Shown: positions 18,596-27,726, numbered from the stretch's first letter. The stretch is DNA of 64,000 nt from Balneolaceae bacterium (GCA_017640665.1 JAEPQE010000001.1:823262-887261), one strand, 5' to 3'. Notes: generated by a model not told the origin, from the sequence alone. Made by a program: numbers and translations.

Positions 18596-19668
18596 GCGAT
18601 AAAGTAACTTTTTCAAAACTGGTAGAGGAGCTCGCAGAAAAAACGGGCACAACTCAAACTCTTAGTCATGATTTTGTTTCCAGCCTTACCGGTATCGTTA
18701 TTAACTCTGCAATGGAGTCCGGTAAATCATCCATAACAAACTTCGGTAGTTTCAGTGTTGTGGATGTAGCTGCGCGGAATGGAGTAAACCCACGCACAGG
18801 AGAGTCTATTGTGATTCCTGCCCACCAGCGGCTTTCTTTCAGCCCATACAAGGCACTTGAAAGTACAGTAAATGCACCTTTTGCTCACCTGGAAGCTACA
18901 GTGATACAGGATGACGATGAGAACGATTCTCCAACGCAGCCTGAAACTACTACTAAACCGCTTGCACCGTTACCTTTTGGCGAAGATTCAGAAGAAGGTG
19001 AGGCTGATAAAAAAATGGATGACCCGGAATCCTCTGATCAGGAAGAAAAAACTGAAACACCCGTTTTTAAACGTCCTGGAAAAGAAGAGGAAAAATCCGG
19101 TAACCTTCAGAACGTGCTGATTTTAATCGTTGTCTTTCTTTTGGTGATTCTCGGACTTTGGTATTTTGTCTTCCGGGACACATCAAAGCCTCAGGTTGCT
19201 GAGCAAACACCTCCGCCGCCGATAGAAACTCCGGCAGATCCTACCCCCAATCCTCCGCCAGCAGTTGATCAAACTGCGACTGACTCTGATACGCCGGAAG
19301 AGTCACAGATAATTGATGAAGAAGCCCCTGAGCCCGAGCAGGTAGAAATAGTCGAAGAAAATGTACCTTCCAATTATGTGGTTTCATCAGGTGAGTGGAT
19401 TTATGACATTGCCAGAAGGAACTATAATCAACCTACTTTCTGGCCATTAATTTTTGAGGCTAATTTTTCTCCTGATCAGGACCCGGATTTAATTATTCCC
19501 GGAAAAGAACTTAAAATCCCTGAAATAGCAGATGCCCAAAACCTTACCCAAAATGATCGGGAAAGGCTCGCTTCTGCACTACGGCTAGTTTCCGAGGCGT
19601 ATGCTAATGCCGGGAAATCGGATCAGGCTGAGAATTACAGGCGTATGGCTGCTAAGTTTTCTAATTAG
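18592..19668 (+). CDS. HU domain fused to a transmembrane segment and LysM domain
   Basis: A 358-residue fusion. Residues 1-95 are an HU domain that keeps the canonical arm (NGVNPRTGESIVIPAHQRLSF). Residues 100-178 are acidic and disordered. One transmembrane helix is at about 180-198 (VLILIVVFLLVILGLWYFVF), then a Pro/Glu-rich linker, then a LysM-type domain at about 262-312 (YVVSSGEWIYDIARRNYNQPTFWPLIFEAN) and a short C-terminal helix. The layout places DNA binding in the cytoplasm and peptidoglycan binding in the periplasm, so the protein could tether the nucleoid to the wall. It overlaps the preceding HU gene by four bases. The function is inferred from domains; no experiment known to me defines it. 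Confidence 0.88.
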   Translation: MSDKVTFSKLVEELAEKTGTTQTLSHDFVSSLTGIVINSAMESGKSSITNFGSFSVVDVAARNGVNPRTGESIVIPAHQRLSFSPYKALESTVNAPFAHLEATVIQDDDENDSPTQPETTTKPLAPLPFGEDSEEGEADKKMDDPESSDQEEKTETPVFKRPGKEEEKSGNLQNVLILIVVFLLVILGLWYFVFRDTSKPQVAEQTPPPPIETPADPTPNPPPAVDQTATDSDTPEESQIIDEEAPEPEQVEIVEENVPSNYVVSSGEWIYDIARRNYNQPTFWPLIFEANFSPDQDPDLIIPGKELKIPEIADAQNLTQNDRERLASALRLVSEAYANAGKSDQAENYRRMAAKFSN

Positions 19669-19688
19669 ATCAAACACTTTTTTAAAAT

Positions 19689-20441
19689 TTAGAAAAGACG
19701 GGTCTTATAAATCTTAACTCCATTATAGTTCCCTTCCATTTTCACGAATTCTTGTCCGTCTTTAGTATACCAGAACCGGGTTGGCTGTGTGCCATTATAA
19801 TCCATAAACAAAACCCAGGTATCGAGTTCTTTTCCTCCGGGTAGTTTTAGCTTTTCCGATCCTTCTACCTCTATTTCGTACCAATCAGGTTTTGTGGTTT
19901 TACTTCCAGGGTGATGAAATCTTAAAGCGGCACTATACCCTTCCCTCATGGGTAACATAGAAAATGTTGTTAAATCAAGTTCAAAGTTAAATACGGGCTC
20001 CTCCAGTTCAAGATTATACCCTTCTTCTGCATTATTTTTAACGGTATCCAGTGCCACAACTGCCTGATCGGTAAACCTATATGCTTCTTTTCCTTTGGAT
20101 CCGATATTCCTGATATGAACTATGGGCTTGAATGTTTTTGGCTCGACCAAGGAATAAAACTCTCCTGTTGAGTTTTCATCTGCCCCATAATATTCGTGTT
20201 TAATGGCTAGAAAGTCTTCACCCTTATGCTTAATTCTTTCTACAGATGATCTTACCATCACTCCAAGTCTTACTGATCCTCTGAACTCGGAATGTACCAG
20301 ATAATCAATGGTTTTTTCTTTTATTAAATGGTGCTTTTTAAATATATCCCCAACTCTTATGGAATCAGGCTCCTGCGCTTTCAATATTAAGCTTATCCCA
20401 AAAATGAATAGCGCTGTAAATAGTACGGTAGATTTTCTCAT
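19689..20441 (-). CDS. Secreted protein resembling DUF3108
   Basis: A 250-residue protein with a signal peptide (MRKSTVLFTALFIFGISLIL, cleaved after KAQ). The rest is predicted all-beta, with the flow typical of DUF3108-like periplasmic proteins: a middle GEFYSLVEPKTFKPIVHIRN, and an end reading FWYTKDGQEFVKMEGNYNGVKIYKTRLF. The family has no firm function. The gene is convergent with the HU-LysM gene and its 5' side faces the sensor kinase at 20667, sharing a 225-base divergent intergenic region. Confidence 0.7.
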   Translation of the reverse strand: MRKSTVLFTALFIFGISLILKAQEPDSIRVGDIFKKHHLIKEKTIDYLVHSEFRGSVRLGVMVRSSVERIKHKGEDFLAIKHEYYGADENSTGEFYSLVEPKTFKPIVHIRNIGSKGKEAYRFTDQAVVALDTVKNNAEEGYNLELEEPVFNFELDLTTFSMLPMREGYSAALRFHHPGSKTTKPDWYEIEVEGSEKLKLPGGKELDTWVLFMDYNGTQPTRFWYTKDGQEFVKMEGNYNGVKIYKTRLF

Positions 20442-20666
20442 ATAAACTTTGCTTAGAAATTTTGCTTTCCTGAAAATCTGCCCTTTTGTTGATCATTTAA
20501 ATTTTATTCGACATTCTTAATCTATTAATCTGCGGATATGGTTTCTCAATCTATACATAGATACATCTAATTAAAACACCTATCCGTCGATTCTCTGGTC
20601 TCATTTGTAGAATAAATCATAAAAAGTCTACGCTAAACAGCTATTTTCTGTAAAAAGTATTCTGAT

Positions 20667-21683
20667 TTGGCCAAGAACCGACTACTTATTTTACATATAT
20701 CTTTTTGGGCTATTTTCGTGTTCTATAGATTGTTCGATTACACCCGATATATTCCTTTAGAAACTGCCGTTAATTTTCTAGCCGTACCATTGATATTCAA
20801 TATACTCGCCAGCTATCTGCACTATTTCTTTGTGCTTCCTTATCTCATCCAGACCCAGGAGTACGTTAAGTATTTCACCTTTCTTGTACTCACATTAATA
20901 GTGGTTATGGGTTTTAGATTTATTGCCGACAATTACTTTATGGCTCCTTTTAGTCAAGATCAGGAATATTATGCGAGCATCCACTTTCCTAGAGTTTTGA
21001 GTGTACTCTGGGGATTTCTGACTTTTATCATCTTTACCGGAATGATCAAGTTTACTTCTGATTGGTTTAGAATTGAGAACGAAAAAAAGCAATTAGAAAA
21101 CGAAAAATTAACCGCCGAGCTCAACTATCTGAAAGCCCAAATCAATCCTCATTTTTTGTTTAATACTTTACACAACCTGAACTATCTGGTTCAGGGTAAG
21201 AAAGATGAGGCCGCTCAAATCATTATCCGCTTATCCAATATTATGCGTTATATGATTTACGATGCCAACCAAACGATTGTACCAATCACTAAAGAAATAC
21301 AGTATATGCAAGACTATATCGAGTTGGAGCGGATCAGGTTAAATAATCCACTAGATATTTCTTTTAATATTTCCGGTAATTATGAGCAGACCAAAATAGC
21401 GCCACTGATTCTAATAACTTTTCTGGAAAATGCCTTTAAGCATGGAGTAAGTGATGAAGCGGAAAACTGTTGGATAAAGGTGGATTTACAACAGAAAAAG
21501 GAAATACTTACCTACTCCGTAAGTAATTCAAAAATTGAAAAAACATCTTCTTCGGAACGATCCGGCTTTGGTCTCGGCAATCTTGAAAAAAGATTGAAAC
21601 TTCATTATCCCGAAAAGCATCAACTTTTAATCTCAGAATCCGAACACAGTTACAATATTAAACTAATCCTGGCCTTTGAATAA
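20667..21683 (+). CDS. LytS-type membrane histidine kinase
   Basis: A 338-residue sensor kinase of the LytS/YehU type. Four transmembrane helices occupy about residues 7-130. A short coiled coil (ENEKKQLENEKLTAELNYLKAQ) leads to the His_kinase domain with the phosphoaccepting His in INPHFLFNTLHNL and an HATPase domain (APLILITFLENAFKHGVSDE, then GFGLGNLEKRLKLHYP). The start is a TTG at 20667; no ATG occurs in frame before the third membrane segment, so TTG is the reasonable choice. The stop overlaps the start of the LytTR regulator by one base, making them a coupled pair. The signal is unknown. Confidence 0.92.
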   Translation: MAKNRLLILHISFWAIFVFYRLFDYTRYIPLETAVNFLAVPLIFNILASYLHYFFVLPYLIQTQEYVKYFTFLVLTLIVVMGFRFIADNYFMAPFSQDQEYYASIHFPRVLSVLWGFLTFIIFTGMIKFTSDWFRIENEKKQLENEKLTAELNYLKAQINPHFLFNTLHNLNYLVQGKKDEAAQIIIRLSNIMRYMIYDANQTIVPITKEIQYMQDYIELERIRLNNPLDISFNISGNYEQTKIAPLILITFLENAFKHGVSDEAENCWIKVDLQQKKEILTYSVSNSKIEKTSSSERSGFGLGNLEKRLKLHYPEKHQLLISESEHSYNIKLILAFE

Positions 21684-22393
21684 TGGTGAATTGTATTGTT
21701 ATTGATGATGAACCTTTTGCCCGAAACTTACTAGAGGAATATATAAGCAAAGTCCCATACCTCAATCTTCAGGGAAGTTTCTCCAGTGGGCTAAAAGCCT
21801 TAGAGCTTTTGAACGCTCAGCCTATAGATTTACTATTTCTGGACATTCAAATGCCGGAAATCAATGGCATAACTTTCCTTAAATCACTCAAAAATAAACC
21901 AAATGTGATTTTTACTACTGCTTATGCTGAATTTGCCTTGGAGGGCTATGAGCTAAATGCAACAGACTATCTACTCAAACCTTTCGATTTTCCTCGTTTC
22001 CTGAAAGCGGTTGAAAAAGTGACTCCAGCACAAAATCAGGTTCGCGAAACTACCAGTACTGCAAAGAGCCCCAAATATCTTTTTGTAAAAGATGGCAGTT
22101 CGATGATTAAGATCACTCTTTCTGATATCCAGTATATAAAAGGCGTAAAGGATTATGTACAGATTTTTAGCATCAACAAAAAAGTAATGAGTCTTCATAC
22201 ATTAAAGGAGTTATCTGAAATGCTTCCAGAAGATTTGTTCTCAAGATCTCATAATTCATATATAGTTGGTTTGCAGCATATAGATTCAATTCACAGGAAT
22301 CAGATTAATATTCTTGATACCCGGATTCCTATAGGTGCTACTTTCAAAAAAACGTTTATGGAATCATTAAAAAGGATTGGGCTTCCCAGATAG
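21683..22393 (+). CDS. LytTR-type response regulator
   Basis: A 236-residue response regulator. The receiver domain (1-118) has the pocket VIDDE and phosphoacceptor Asp54 in FLDIQMPE. A LytTR DNA-binding domain lies at about 135-236 (IQYIKGVKDYVQIF, then SRSHNSYIVGLQHIDSI). It is encoded with the LytS-type kinase directly upstream (one-base overlap). LytTR domains bind direct repeats through an unusual beta fold. Regulated genes cannot be deduced. The gene converges with hemW, with only five bases between the two stops. Confidence 0.93.
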   Translation: MVNCIVIDDEPFARNLLEEYISKVPYLNLQGSFSSGLKALELLNAQPIDLLFLDIQMPEINGITFLKSLKNKPNVIFTTAYAEFALEGYELNATDYLLKPFDFPRFLKAVEKVTPAQNQVRETTSTAKSPKYLFVKDGSSMIKITLSDIQYIKGVKDYVQIFSINKKVMSLHTLKELSEMLPEDLFSRSHNSYIVGLQHIDSIHRNQINILDTRIPIGATFKKTFMESLKRIGLPR

Positions 22394-22398
22394 ATTAG

Positions 22399-23535
22399 TC
22401 AGCTAAGTAAGTCTAACGTAATTGCATCCGCAATTTTTAGTCCTTCTTTGGTAAGATATAATCTCGATTCAGTGAAAACTGCTTTCCCTTCTTTTACCTT
22501 TTGATGCAGATATATTTCCTGTTTGGGATTTAACTTGAAATCATATTGCTTTTCCAGATTAGAAAGATCAAGCCCCTGAACTGTTCTTAGTCCTAGCATA
22601 AGTCGCTCTTCGGCAAGATCATGTTTACTGAGCTGATCTACCTCTGCTCTGTTTTCCCAACCCCCACTTAGATACGAGTTTAAATCAGGTTCATTAATCC
22701 ACCTTTCAGCTGATTGCCCTATATCATTCCACCAAAAAGAATGGGCGCCAGGGCCAAGTCCTAAATAATTTTCATGCGACCAGTAAGCCGAATTATGCCT
22801 CGCCTCAAATCCTGGTTTGGCAAAATTACTTACTTCGTATTGAAGAATACCTACTTCTCTGAGTCTTTTTTCAACCAAGTCGAAATGCAACGCTACCAAG
22901 TCATCTTCCGGCGCGATTAATGAACCTAATTCAAGCTGCCTACCCAAGCGGGTTTTGGGCTCGATAGTTAACGAATACGCTGATACATGTGGAGGGTTGA
23001 ACCCGAGCAATACATCAACATCTTTTTCCAACATTTCCAATGTTTGATCTGGGTTTCCGTAAATCAAATCGACGGTATAGGAGTGTATCCCCGAGGAACT
23101 TAACACTTCTAAACAATGCAACGCTTCTTCTTTGGAATGTGCCCGATTCATGAAGTTCAACAACTGCTGATTGAAGGTTTGAACACCCATACTTGCCCTT
23201 GTTATCCCTGCTGACCTTAGGTCTGCCAAATACTCCTTGTTAACATCATCAGGGTTCATTTCCAAGGTGACTTCTTCCGGATGTAGCTCAAAAACCTGCT
23301 CAATTGCCTCTAAAATCTGCTCTATTTGTTTGGGGGATAACAGGGATGGGGTTCCTCCTCCAAAATATACCGTTTTAACTATTTCAGTTGTATATCTGGT
23401 ATCCTTTTTTGAGTGAATTTCTTTGATAAGCTCTGCTACAAAATCCTGTTTTTTACCTTGGCGGGTAACAAAGTAAAAGTCGCAATATGAACAGGCTTGT
23501 TTACAGAATGGAATATGAAGGTAAAGTCCGCTCAT
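22399..23535 (-). CDS. hemW: Radical SAM heme chaperone HemW
   Basis: A 378-residue radical-SAM protein of the HemW/HemN-like family. The motif LHIPFCKQACSYCDFYF at the N-terminus has the three cluster cysteines (CxxxCxxC) plus the extra Cys-free Phe typical of HemW, and the next segment VYFGGGTPSLLS is the glycine-rich SAM-binding part. The C-terminal HemN_C domain spans roughly 300-375. HemW is now viewed as a heme chaperone for respiratory enzymes rather than a coproporphyrinogen oxidase. The ATG at 23535 is chosen because it opens directly into the motif; an in-frame upstream extension of 13 residues lies in the palindromic spacer and is unlikely. Confidence 0.93.
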   Translation of the reverse strand: MSGLYLHIPFCKQACSYCDFYFVTRQGKKQDFVAELIKEIHSKKDTRYTTEIVKTVYFGGGTPSLLSPKQIEQILEAIEQVFELHPEEVTLEMNPDDVNKEYLADLRSAGITRASMGVQTFNQQLLNFMNRAHSKEEALHCLEVLSSSGIHSYTVDLIYGNPDQTLEMLEKDVDVLLGFNPPHVSAYSLTIEPKTRLGRQLELGSLIAPEDDLVALHFDLVEKRLREVGILQYEVSNFAKPGFEARHNSAYWSHENYLGLGPGAHSFWWNDIGQSAERWINEPDLNSYLSGGWENRAEVDQLSKHDLAEERLMLGLRTVQGLDLSNLEKQYDFKLNPKQEIYLHQKVKEGKAVFTESRLYLTKEGLKIADAITLDLLS

Positions 23536-23558
23536 CAATTTAGAATTAAGAATCCAAC

Positions 23559-23595
23559 AATTAAGAATGTACAACTCATTGAATCATTCTTAATT
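23559..23595. repeat. 11-bp inverted repeat upstream of hemW
   Basis: Arms AATTAAGAATG (23559-23569) and CATTCTTAATT (23585-23595) are perfect complements around a 15-base loop. The element sits in the 70-base gap between the gamma-carbonic anhydrase gene and hemW, both on the minus strand. It is AT-rich like the palindrome at 12065. It could be a terminator for the upstream operon or an inserted palindromic repeat. Confidence 0.5.
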
Positions 23596-23605
23596 TTTAA
23601 TTGAT

Positions 23606-24154
23606 TTATTGTTTTGATGGATAGAATGGGTTTGTATCATACTTGTCTTTACCCTGATACGCCCGGCTGTATTTCACATAATTCTCCGAGTATTTTTTGA
23701 TGGAAGCTACTTCTTCTTCTGATAGTTTTCGAACCGGTTTAGCCGGAGAACCCATATATAAATAACCACTTTCAAGGATTTTACTTGGGGGGACCAGTGT
23801 TCCGGCTGCAATGATTACATCGGATTCAATAACAGCTTTATCAAGAACAGTCGCATTAATTCCAATAAGTACCCGGTCTTTGATAGTACAGCCGTGGACA
23901 ACCGCTCCATGCCCGATAGTAACTTCATTTCCAATTATGGTTGGTCCGGTTTGATTCATCACATGAATACACACATTATCCTGCACGTTACTTCGGTCTC
24001 CAATCGTAATTTTATTCACATCTCCGCGGATGGTCACATTAAACCAGGCGCTACTTTGTTCACCCATCGTTACATCGCCTATAATCTCTGCACTATCGAC
24101 TATATAGGCCGTTGAATGGATTTGTGGCAATTTTCCTAAAAATTCTCTGATCAT
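23606..24154 (-). CDS. Gamma-carbonic anhydrase family protein
   Basis: A 182-residue left-handed beta-helix protein with hexapeptide repeats (IGDVTMGEQSSAWFNVTIRGD, IGDRSNVQDNVCIHV, IGNEVTIGHGAVVHGC). The three zinc-type histidines are in CIHVMN and GHGAVVH, the same arrangement as in the gamma-carbonic anhydrase (CamH/YrdA) group. Proteins of this group may hydrate CO2 or act as trimeric zinc or iron proteins of uncertain activity. It starts four bases after the DUF3667 gene, so both are on one transcript. Confidence 0.9.
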   Translation of the reverse strand: MIREFLGKLPQIHSTAYIVDSAEIIGDVTMGEQSSAWFNVTIRGDVNKITIGDRSNVQDNVCIHVMNQTGPTIIGNEVTIGHGAVVHGCTIKDRVLIGINATVLDKAVIESDVIIAAGTLVPPSKILESGYLYMGSPAKPVRKLSEEEVASIKKYSENYVKYSRAYQGKDKYDTNPFYPSKQ

Positions 24155-24158
24155 ATTA

Positions 24159-24914
24159 TTAAAACCAAGTTGCTAATAATGTTACTAATGCAAGTGTAGT
24201 CAGATAAAGCATAATAGTGAAAACTCCTTTTACTATTACTTTAAACCAAGGCTCCTCAAAAACATTTTTCATATAAATCATAAAAAAGATCAGCGCTGCC
24301 AGCTGAGGCAGGTCCTCGATAGTATCTATGATGCTTACCAAAGATGGCGAAGCTTGGCCCTCAAAGATGCTGCCAAGAGACATTAACAAAAGCTGGATGG
24401 TAAAAAAGACAAACCAAACTGAATGAATATGTACCGAAAAAATCAGGTGCTCCACATAGTATGCTTTTCTTTTTAAGTGTAAAAACTTCAAGATAGCCGC
24501 CATAACGGGTACCAGGAAGAACATTGCAGTTTGAACTATTTTCGCAAGGTTTATTCTTGAGTCTCCGTCCTGAGTGAAATTTACGAATAGAATTTTATCG
24601 CTCTCAATAAGCTGGGCGATCAGAAAATAAACTACACTAATCGATATATAAACTCTTAGCGGAGGTAAATACTTTGCACGCTTACCTATTAAATATTCTT
24701 TCGTGACTTTTCCGGGCTTTAAAAAAAGATCTTTAATCGTTCTGAAGAATCGATTATCTATTGTAAATAGGGTTTCGATGGCATCCTCTAAAAACTGTTT
24801 TAAAGGAAGCTTGGTGGGTTGAAACTTCTGCCCGCAATTGGAACAGTAATTACCCCGAACATCTGTTCCACAGTTTAGGCAAGTTCCTTCTTTTTGGATG
24901 ACCGAATTACTCAT
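24159..24914 (-). CDS. DUF3667 membrane protein with N-terminal zinc ribbon
   Basis: About 251 residues. The N-terminus has a zinc-ribbon (CLNCGTDVRGNYCSNCGQKF; two CxxC pairs), followed by the DUF3667 signature (FLKPGKVTKEYLIGKRAKYLPPLRVYI) and five or so membrane helices from about residue 88 on. This family is common in Bacteroidota and has no known function. The ATG at 24914 is used; a GTG two codons earlier is possible. The start lies only 14 bases past the hairpin of a strong terminator (24928-24960), so there is almost no room for a separate promoter after it. Confidence 0.85.
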   Translation of the reverse strand: MSNSVIQKEGTCLNCGTDVRGNYCSNCGQKFQPTKLPLKQFLEDAIETLFTIDNRFFRTIKDLFLKPGKVTKEYLIGKRAKYLPPLRVYISISVVYFLIAQLIESDKILFVNFTQDGDSRINLAKIVQTAMFFLVPVMAAILKFLHLKRKAYYVEHLIFSVHIHSVWFVFFTIQLLLMSLGSIFEGQASPSLVSIIDTIEDLPQLAALIFFMIYMKNVFEEPWFKVIVKGVFTIMLYLTTLALVTLLATWF

Positions 24915-24927
24915 GTCCACAAAATAA

Positions 24928-24960
24928 AAAAGGTTCCGATTGAAACAACCGGAACCTTTT
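24928..24960 (-). terminator. Intrinsic terminator after the DsbA-like gene
   Basis: An 11-bp perfect stem (AAAAGGTTCCG at 24928-24938 and CGGAACCTTTT at 24950-24960) with an 11-base loop. On the minus strand the stem is followed by a T-rich run. It lies 19 bases past the DsbA-like gene stop and just before the DUF3667 start codon, so it either ends the cysteine desulfurase-DsbA transcript or attenuates read-through into DUF3667. Confidence 0.85.
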
Positions 24961-24979
24961 AAAATTGATCTTCAACTTA

Positions 24980-25606
24980 TCAATCCATGTATTGATCAAT
25001 AACTGCTTTAAAAGCGGGATAATTATTCGGATTGCTCTCCATTTCCACACCATTAATGAAGAATGTCGGGGTAGATGAAATACCCAAATCTCTGCCTTCT
25101 CTTCGGTCGGCCATCACAATCCGGTTCATATCGGCTGAGTTCATGTCCTGCTGGAATTTTTGAACATCCAACTCCAATGCTCGTGCATAACCAATAAATA
25201 TAGCTTCGGCATTACCTCTCGACCACTGCTCCTGCCCTTCAAAAATCATGTCGTGCATTTCCTGAAATTTACCCTGAACACGCGCGGCTTCCACAGATCG
25301 GGCTGCAACATGTGCATAAGGATGCATACTTAAAGGAAAATGCTTGTAGGTAACTTTGATATCATCTCCATAATCCTGCTTCAGTTGGTTCACGAACGGA
25401 ACAAAATATTTGCAAGCAGGGCATTGATAATCACTGAATTTAACTAGTTCAACCTTCGCATTAACCGGTTGCTCTGCTTCTACTGAAGAGGCAGCAGTAG
25501 TTTCAGAAGCTGCCTGAGATTGCAAATTTGTTTCCGGTGATTTTTCACACGCAAATCCGATTACAACCAAGGCAATCAGCACATTAAAAAATAAATTACT
25601 CTTCAT
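24980..25606 (-). CDS. DsbA-like thioredoxin-fold lipoprotein
   Basis: A 208-residue protein. The signal peptide ends in a lipobox (VIGFAC, Cys20), so it is probably anchored to a membrane outside the cytoplasm. A thioredoxin-like DsbA/DsbG-type domain (about 48-208) has the active-site motif SDYQCPACKYF and a cis-proline segment in SSTPTFFINGVEM. It should oxidise or isomerise protein disulfides. It starts 14 bases after the cysteine desulfurase gene, so the two share a transcript, which ends in the hairpin at 24928-24960. Confidence 0.92.
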   Translation of the reverse strand: MKSNLFFNVLIALVVIGFACEKSPETNLQSQAASETTAASSVEAEQPVNAKVELVKFSDYQCPACKYFVPFVNQLKQDYGDDIKVTYKHFPLSMHPYAHVAARSVEAARVQGKFQEMHDMIFEGQEQWSRGNAEAIFIGYARALELDVQKFQQDMNSADMNRIVMADRREGRDLGISSTPTFFINGVEMESNPNNYPAFKAVIDQYMD

Positions 25607-25620
25607 GGATCTCTATAATT

Positions 25621-26787
25621 TTAGCTTTGAGCGGACACTTTAGGCCTTCTCACTTTATTAAAATGTCGTTTTAAGATAGTATCTATTTTGACAACAATCT
25701 CATCCAGATCATCTTCTTTTACATTCTTTCCGAATGAAAATCTCACAAATTCCCTAGCTTCTTCATCCGATCTCCCAAGTGCTTTCATGGTTCGGTTTGG
25801 TTTATCACTTCCAACCTGACATGCACTTCCTGTTGAAATCGCCAATCCGGCCTGATTACATTCCAGCATTAAAAACTGCCCTTCAATTCCCGGAAAACGA
25901 AGTCCAAGAATAAAGGGCGATTCATTTCCTGAATTCCCTTCAATTACGAACTTTTGATCTACGGCGGAAAGTTTTCTTATAAACTCCGATTTAATGTTGG
26001 TCACTCTCAGAAATTCATTGGTTAAATCAGCTGTACTTTCTTTTGCAGCTGTTGCAAAAGCAGCTATTCCCGATACATTATCGGTTCCCGATTTAAGCTT
26101 TTTGTTTTGTTGATGGTCATCCAGCATTGACCTCCATTCCGTTTCAGGGTTCATCCAAACAGCGCCCACTCCTTTTGGACCATATATTTTATGCGCGGAA
26201 ATTGAAAACGCATCAATAGTTAAATCCTGCACATCAACAACTATTTTACCAAAACTCTGAACAGCATCGCTATGAAACAGCACTCCTTTAGATTGCAGGA
26301 ATTCTCCAATTTCCTTTATAGGTTGAATAGTTCCGATTTCAGAATTTATATGCTGAATGGAGACCAAAACCGTTTCATCAGTAATCAACTTTTTTAACTC
26401 TTCGATCTGAATTCTTCCGGTTTTATCTACTCCAAGCCAACTTACATCATACCCTTCTTGTTCCAGTTTCCGGAATACATCTCTTACAGAAGCATGCTCT
26501 ATTTCGGAAGTAATAATATGTTTTCCATCCCTCTTGCATCCATCCAGTAAAGCCTGAATTGCCAGAAAATTCGATTCAGAAGCTCCGGAAGTAAAGTGAA
26601 TATCTTTCGCTTCTGCATGTAATGTTTTTGCGATCGTTTTTGCTGAGGCTTCTTTGATCTGTTTGGCGGAAGAACCTGTATCATGCAAACTGCTGGCATT
26701 TCCATAATAATGTTTGGCAACGTTTACATATACCTCCAAAGCCTTGTCGCTCATTGGTGTAGTAGCAGCATAATCCAGGTAGATCAT
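25621..26787 (-). CDS. Cysteine desulfurase (NifS/IscS family)
   Basis: A 388-residue PLP enzyme that takes sulfur from cysteine for Fe-S cluster or thio-cofactor assembly. Seen in order: N-terminal YLDYAATTPMSD, the PLP-binding Lys in SISAHKIYGPKGVG, and the sulfur-accepting Cys in ISTGSACQVGS within a disordered loop. The C-terminal LGRSDEEAREFVRFSFG is typical. It is divergent from nadC and nadA with 81 bases between starts. NadA is a [4Fe-4S] enzyme, and in Bacillus subtilis a NifS-type desulfurase is encoded beside the NAD genes for its cluster, so the same role is likely here. Confidence 0.95.
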   Translation of the reverse strand: MIYLDYAATTPMSDKALEVYVNVAKHYYGNASSLHDTGSSAKQIKEASAKTIAKTLHAEAKDIHFTSGASESNFLAIQALLDGCKRDGKHIITSEIEHASVRDVFRKLEQEGYDVSWLGVDKTGRIQIEELKKLITDETVLVSIQHINSEIGTIQPIKEIGEFLQSKGVLFHSDAVQSFGKIVVDVQDLTIDAFSISAHKIYGPKGVGAVWMNPETEWRSMLDDHQQNKKLKSGTDNVSGIAAFATAAKESTADLTNEFLRVTNIKSEFIRKLSAVDQKFVIEGNSGNESPFILGLRFPGIEGQFLMLECNQAGLAISTGSACQVGSDKPNRTMKALGRSDEEAREFVRFSFGKNVKEDDLDEIVVKIDTILKRHFNKVRRPKVSAQS

Positions 26788-26868
26788 TTATATCGCTCTT
26801 CTGATTTTAAAACTGTATCTTTAACGCCCTTTGAAAATAGCCAAAATCAAGCAGGCAAGCACTTTTTC

Positions 26869-27699
26869 ATGAATAAACTTTGGTTTCAAAAAATTATCCG
26901 TAAAGCTCTTGAAGAAGACTTGGGAATGGGTGATTTAACCACCAACTCCATCTTCACAAAAGATACATCTTCGGCAGGTACATTTACCGCTAAAAATGAT
27001 GGTGTACTATCAGGACTGGATTGCATTAGTTTAGTGTATGAAGAACTCGACGACTCTGTTTCTGTAGAATTATTAAAAAAGGATGGAGACTCTGTTTCAA
27101 AAGGAGATATTATTGCAACAGTTAAAGGTCCCGTTCGGGCGCTGCTATCAGGGGAGCGAGTGATTTTGAATTTGATTCAGCACATGAGCGGAATTGCAAC
27201 ATCGACAAACGAAGTGGTTTCTTTGCTTGATGATGACTCCATCACCATAACAGACACTCGTAAAACGCTGCCAGGCTTACGAGCGCTGCAAAAATATGCG
27301 GTTACGTGTGGCGGAGGAAAAAATCATCGGTTTCGCCTTGATGATGGAGTGATGATTAAGGATAATCATATAAAAGCGGCTGGAAGTATTTCCAAAGCCG
27401 TTGAGATGGTTCGCGCTAAAGTTGGACATTTAGTCAAAATCGAAGTAGAAACGGAGAACAAAGACCAGGTGTTAGAAGCTGTGGATTCTGGTGTTGATGT
27501 AATTATGCTGGATAACCGAAATCCTTCGGAAGTAAAAGAGTTTGTATCAGTGATTCCTGATGGAATTATTGTGGAAGTATCAGGAGGAATAACTCCTGAG
27601 AATATTGCCTACTACAAAGGTTGTGGTGCGCATGTAATCTCACTTGGATGGCTAACACATTCAGTGAACGCATTGGATATTAGTTTTAATTTGAATTGA
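26869..27699 (+). CDS. nadC: Nicotinate-nucleotide pyrophosphorylase (carboxylating) NadC
   Basis: A 276-residue quinolinate phosphoribosyltransferase, normal in length. It converts quinolinate and PRPP to nicotinate mononucleotide with loss of CO2. The start ATG at 26869 is chosen because the sequence LWFQKIIRKALEEDLGMGDLTT is the family's usual N-terminus; upstream frame-open sequence lies inside the divergent cysteine desulfurase gene. Key motifs include TRKTLPGLRALQKYAV, RLDDGVMIKDNH, VEVETENKDQ and IMLDNR, and the C-terminal SGGITPENI. It is followed 152 bases later by nadA. Confidence 0.96.
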   Translation: MNKLWFQKIIRKALEEDLGMGDLTTNSIFTKDTSSAGTFTAKNDGVLSGLDCISLVYEELDDSVSVELLKKDGDSVSKGDIIATVKGPVRALLSGERVILNLIQHMSGIATSTNEVVSLLDDDSITITDTRKTLPGLRALQKYAVTCGGGKNHRFRLDDGVMIKDNHIKAAGSISKAVEMVRAKVGHLVKIEVETENKDQVLEAVDSGVDVIMLDNRNPSEVKEFVSVIPDGIIVEVSGGITPENIAYYKGCGAHVISLGWLTHSVNALDISFNLN

Positions 27700-27726
27700 A
27701 CAGGATAGCATACAAAATCTATTCTT

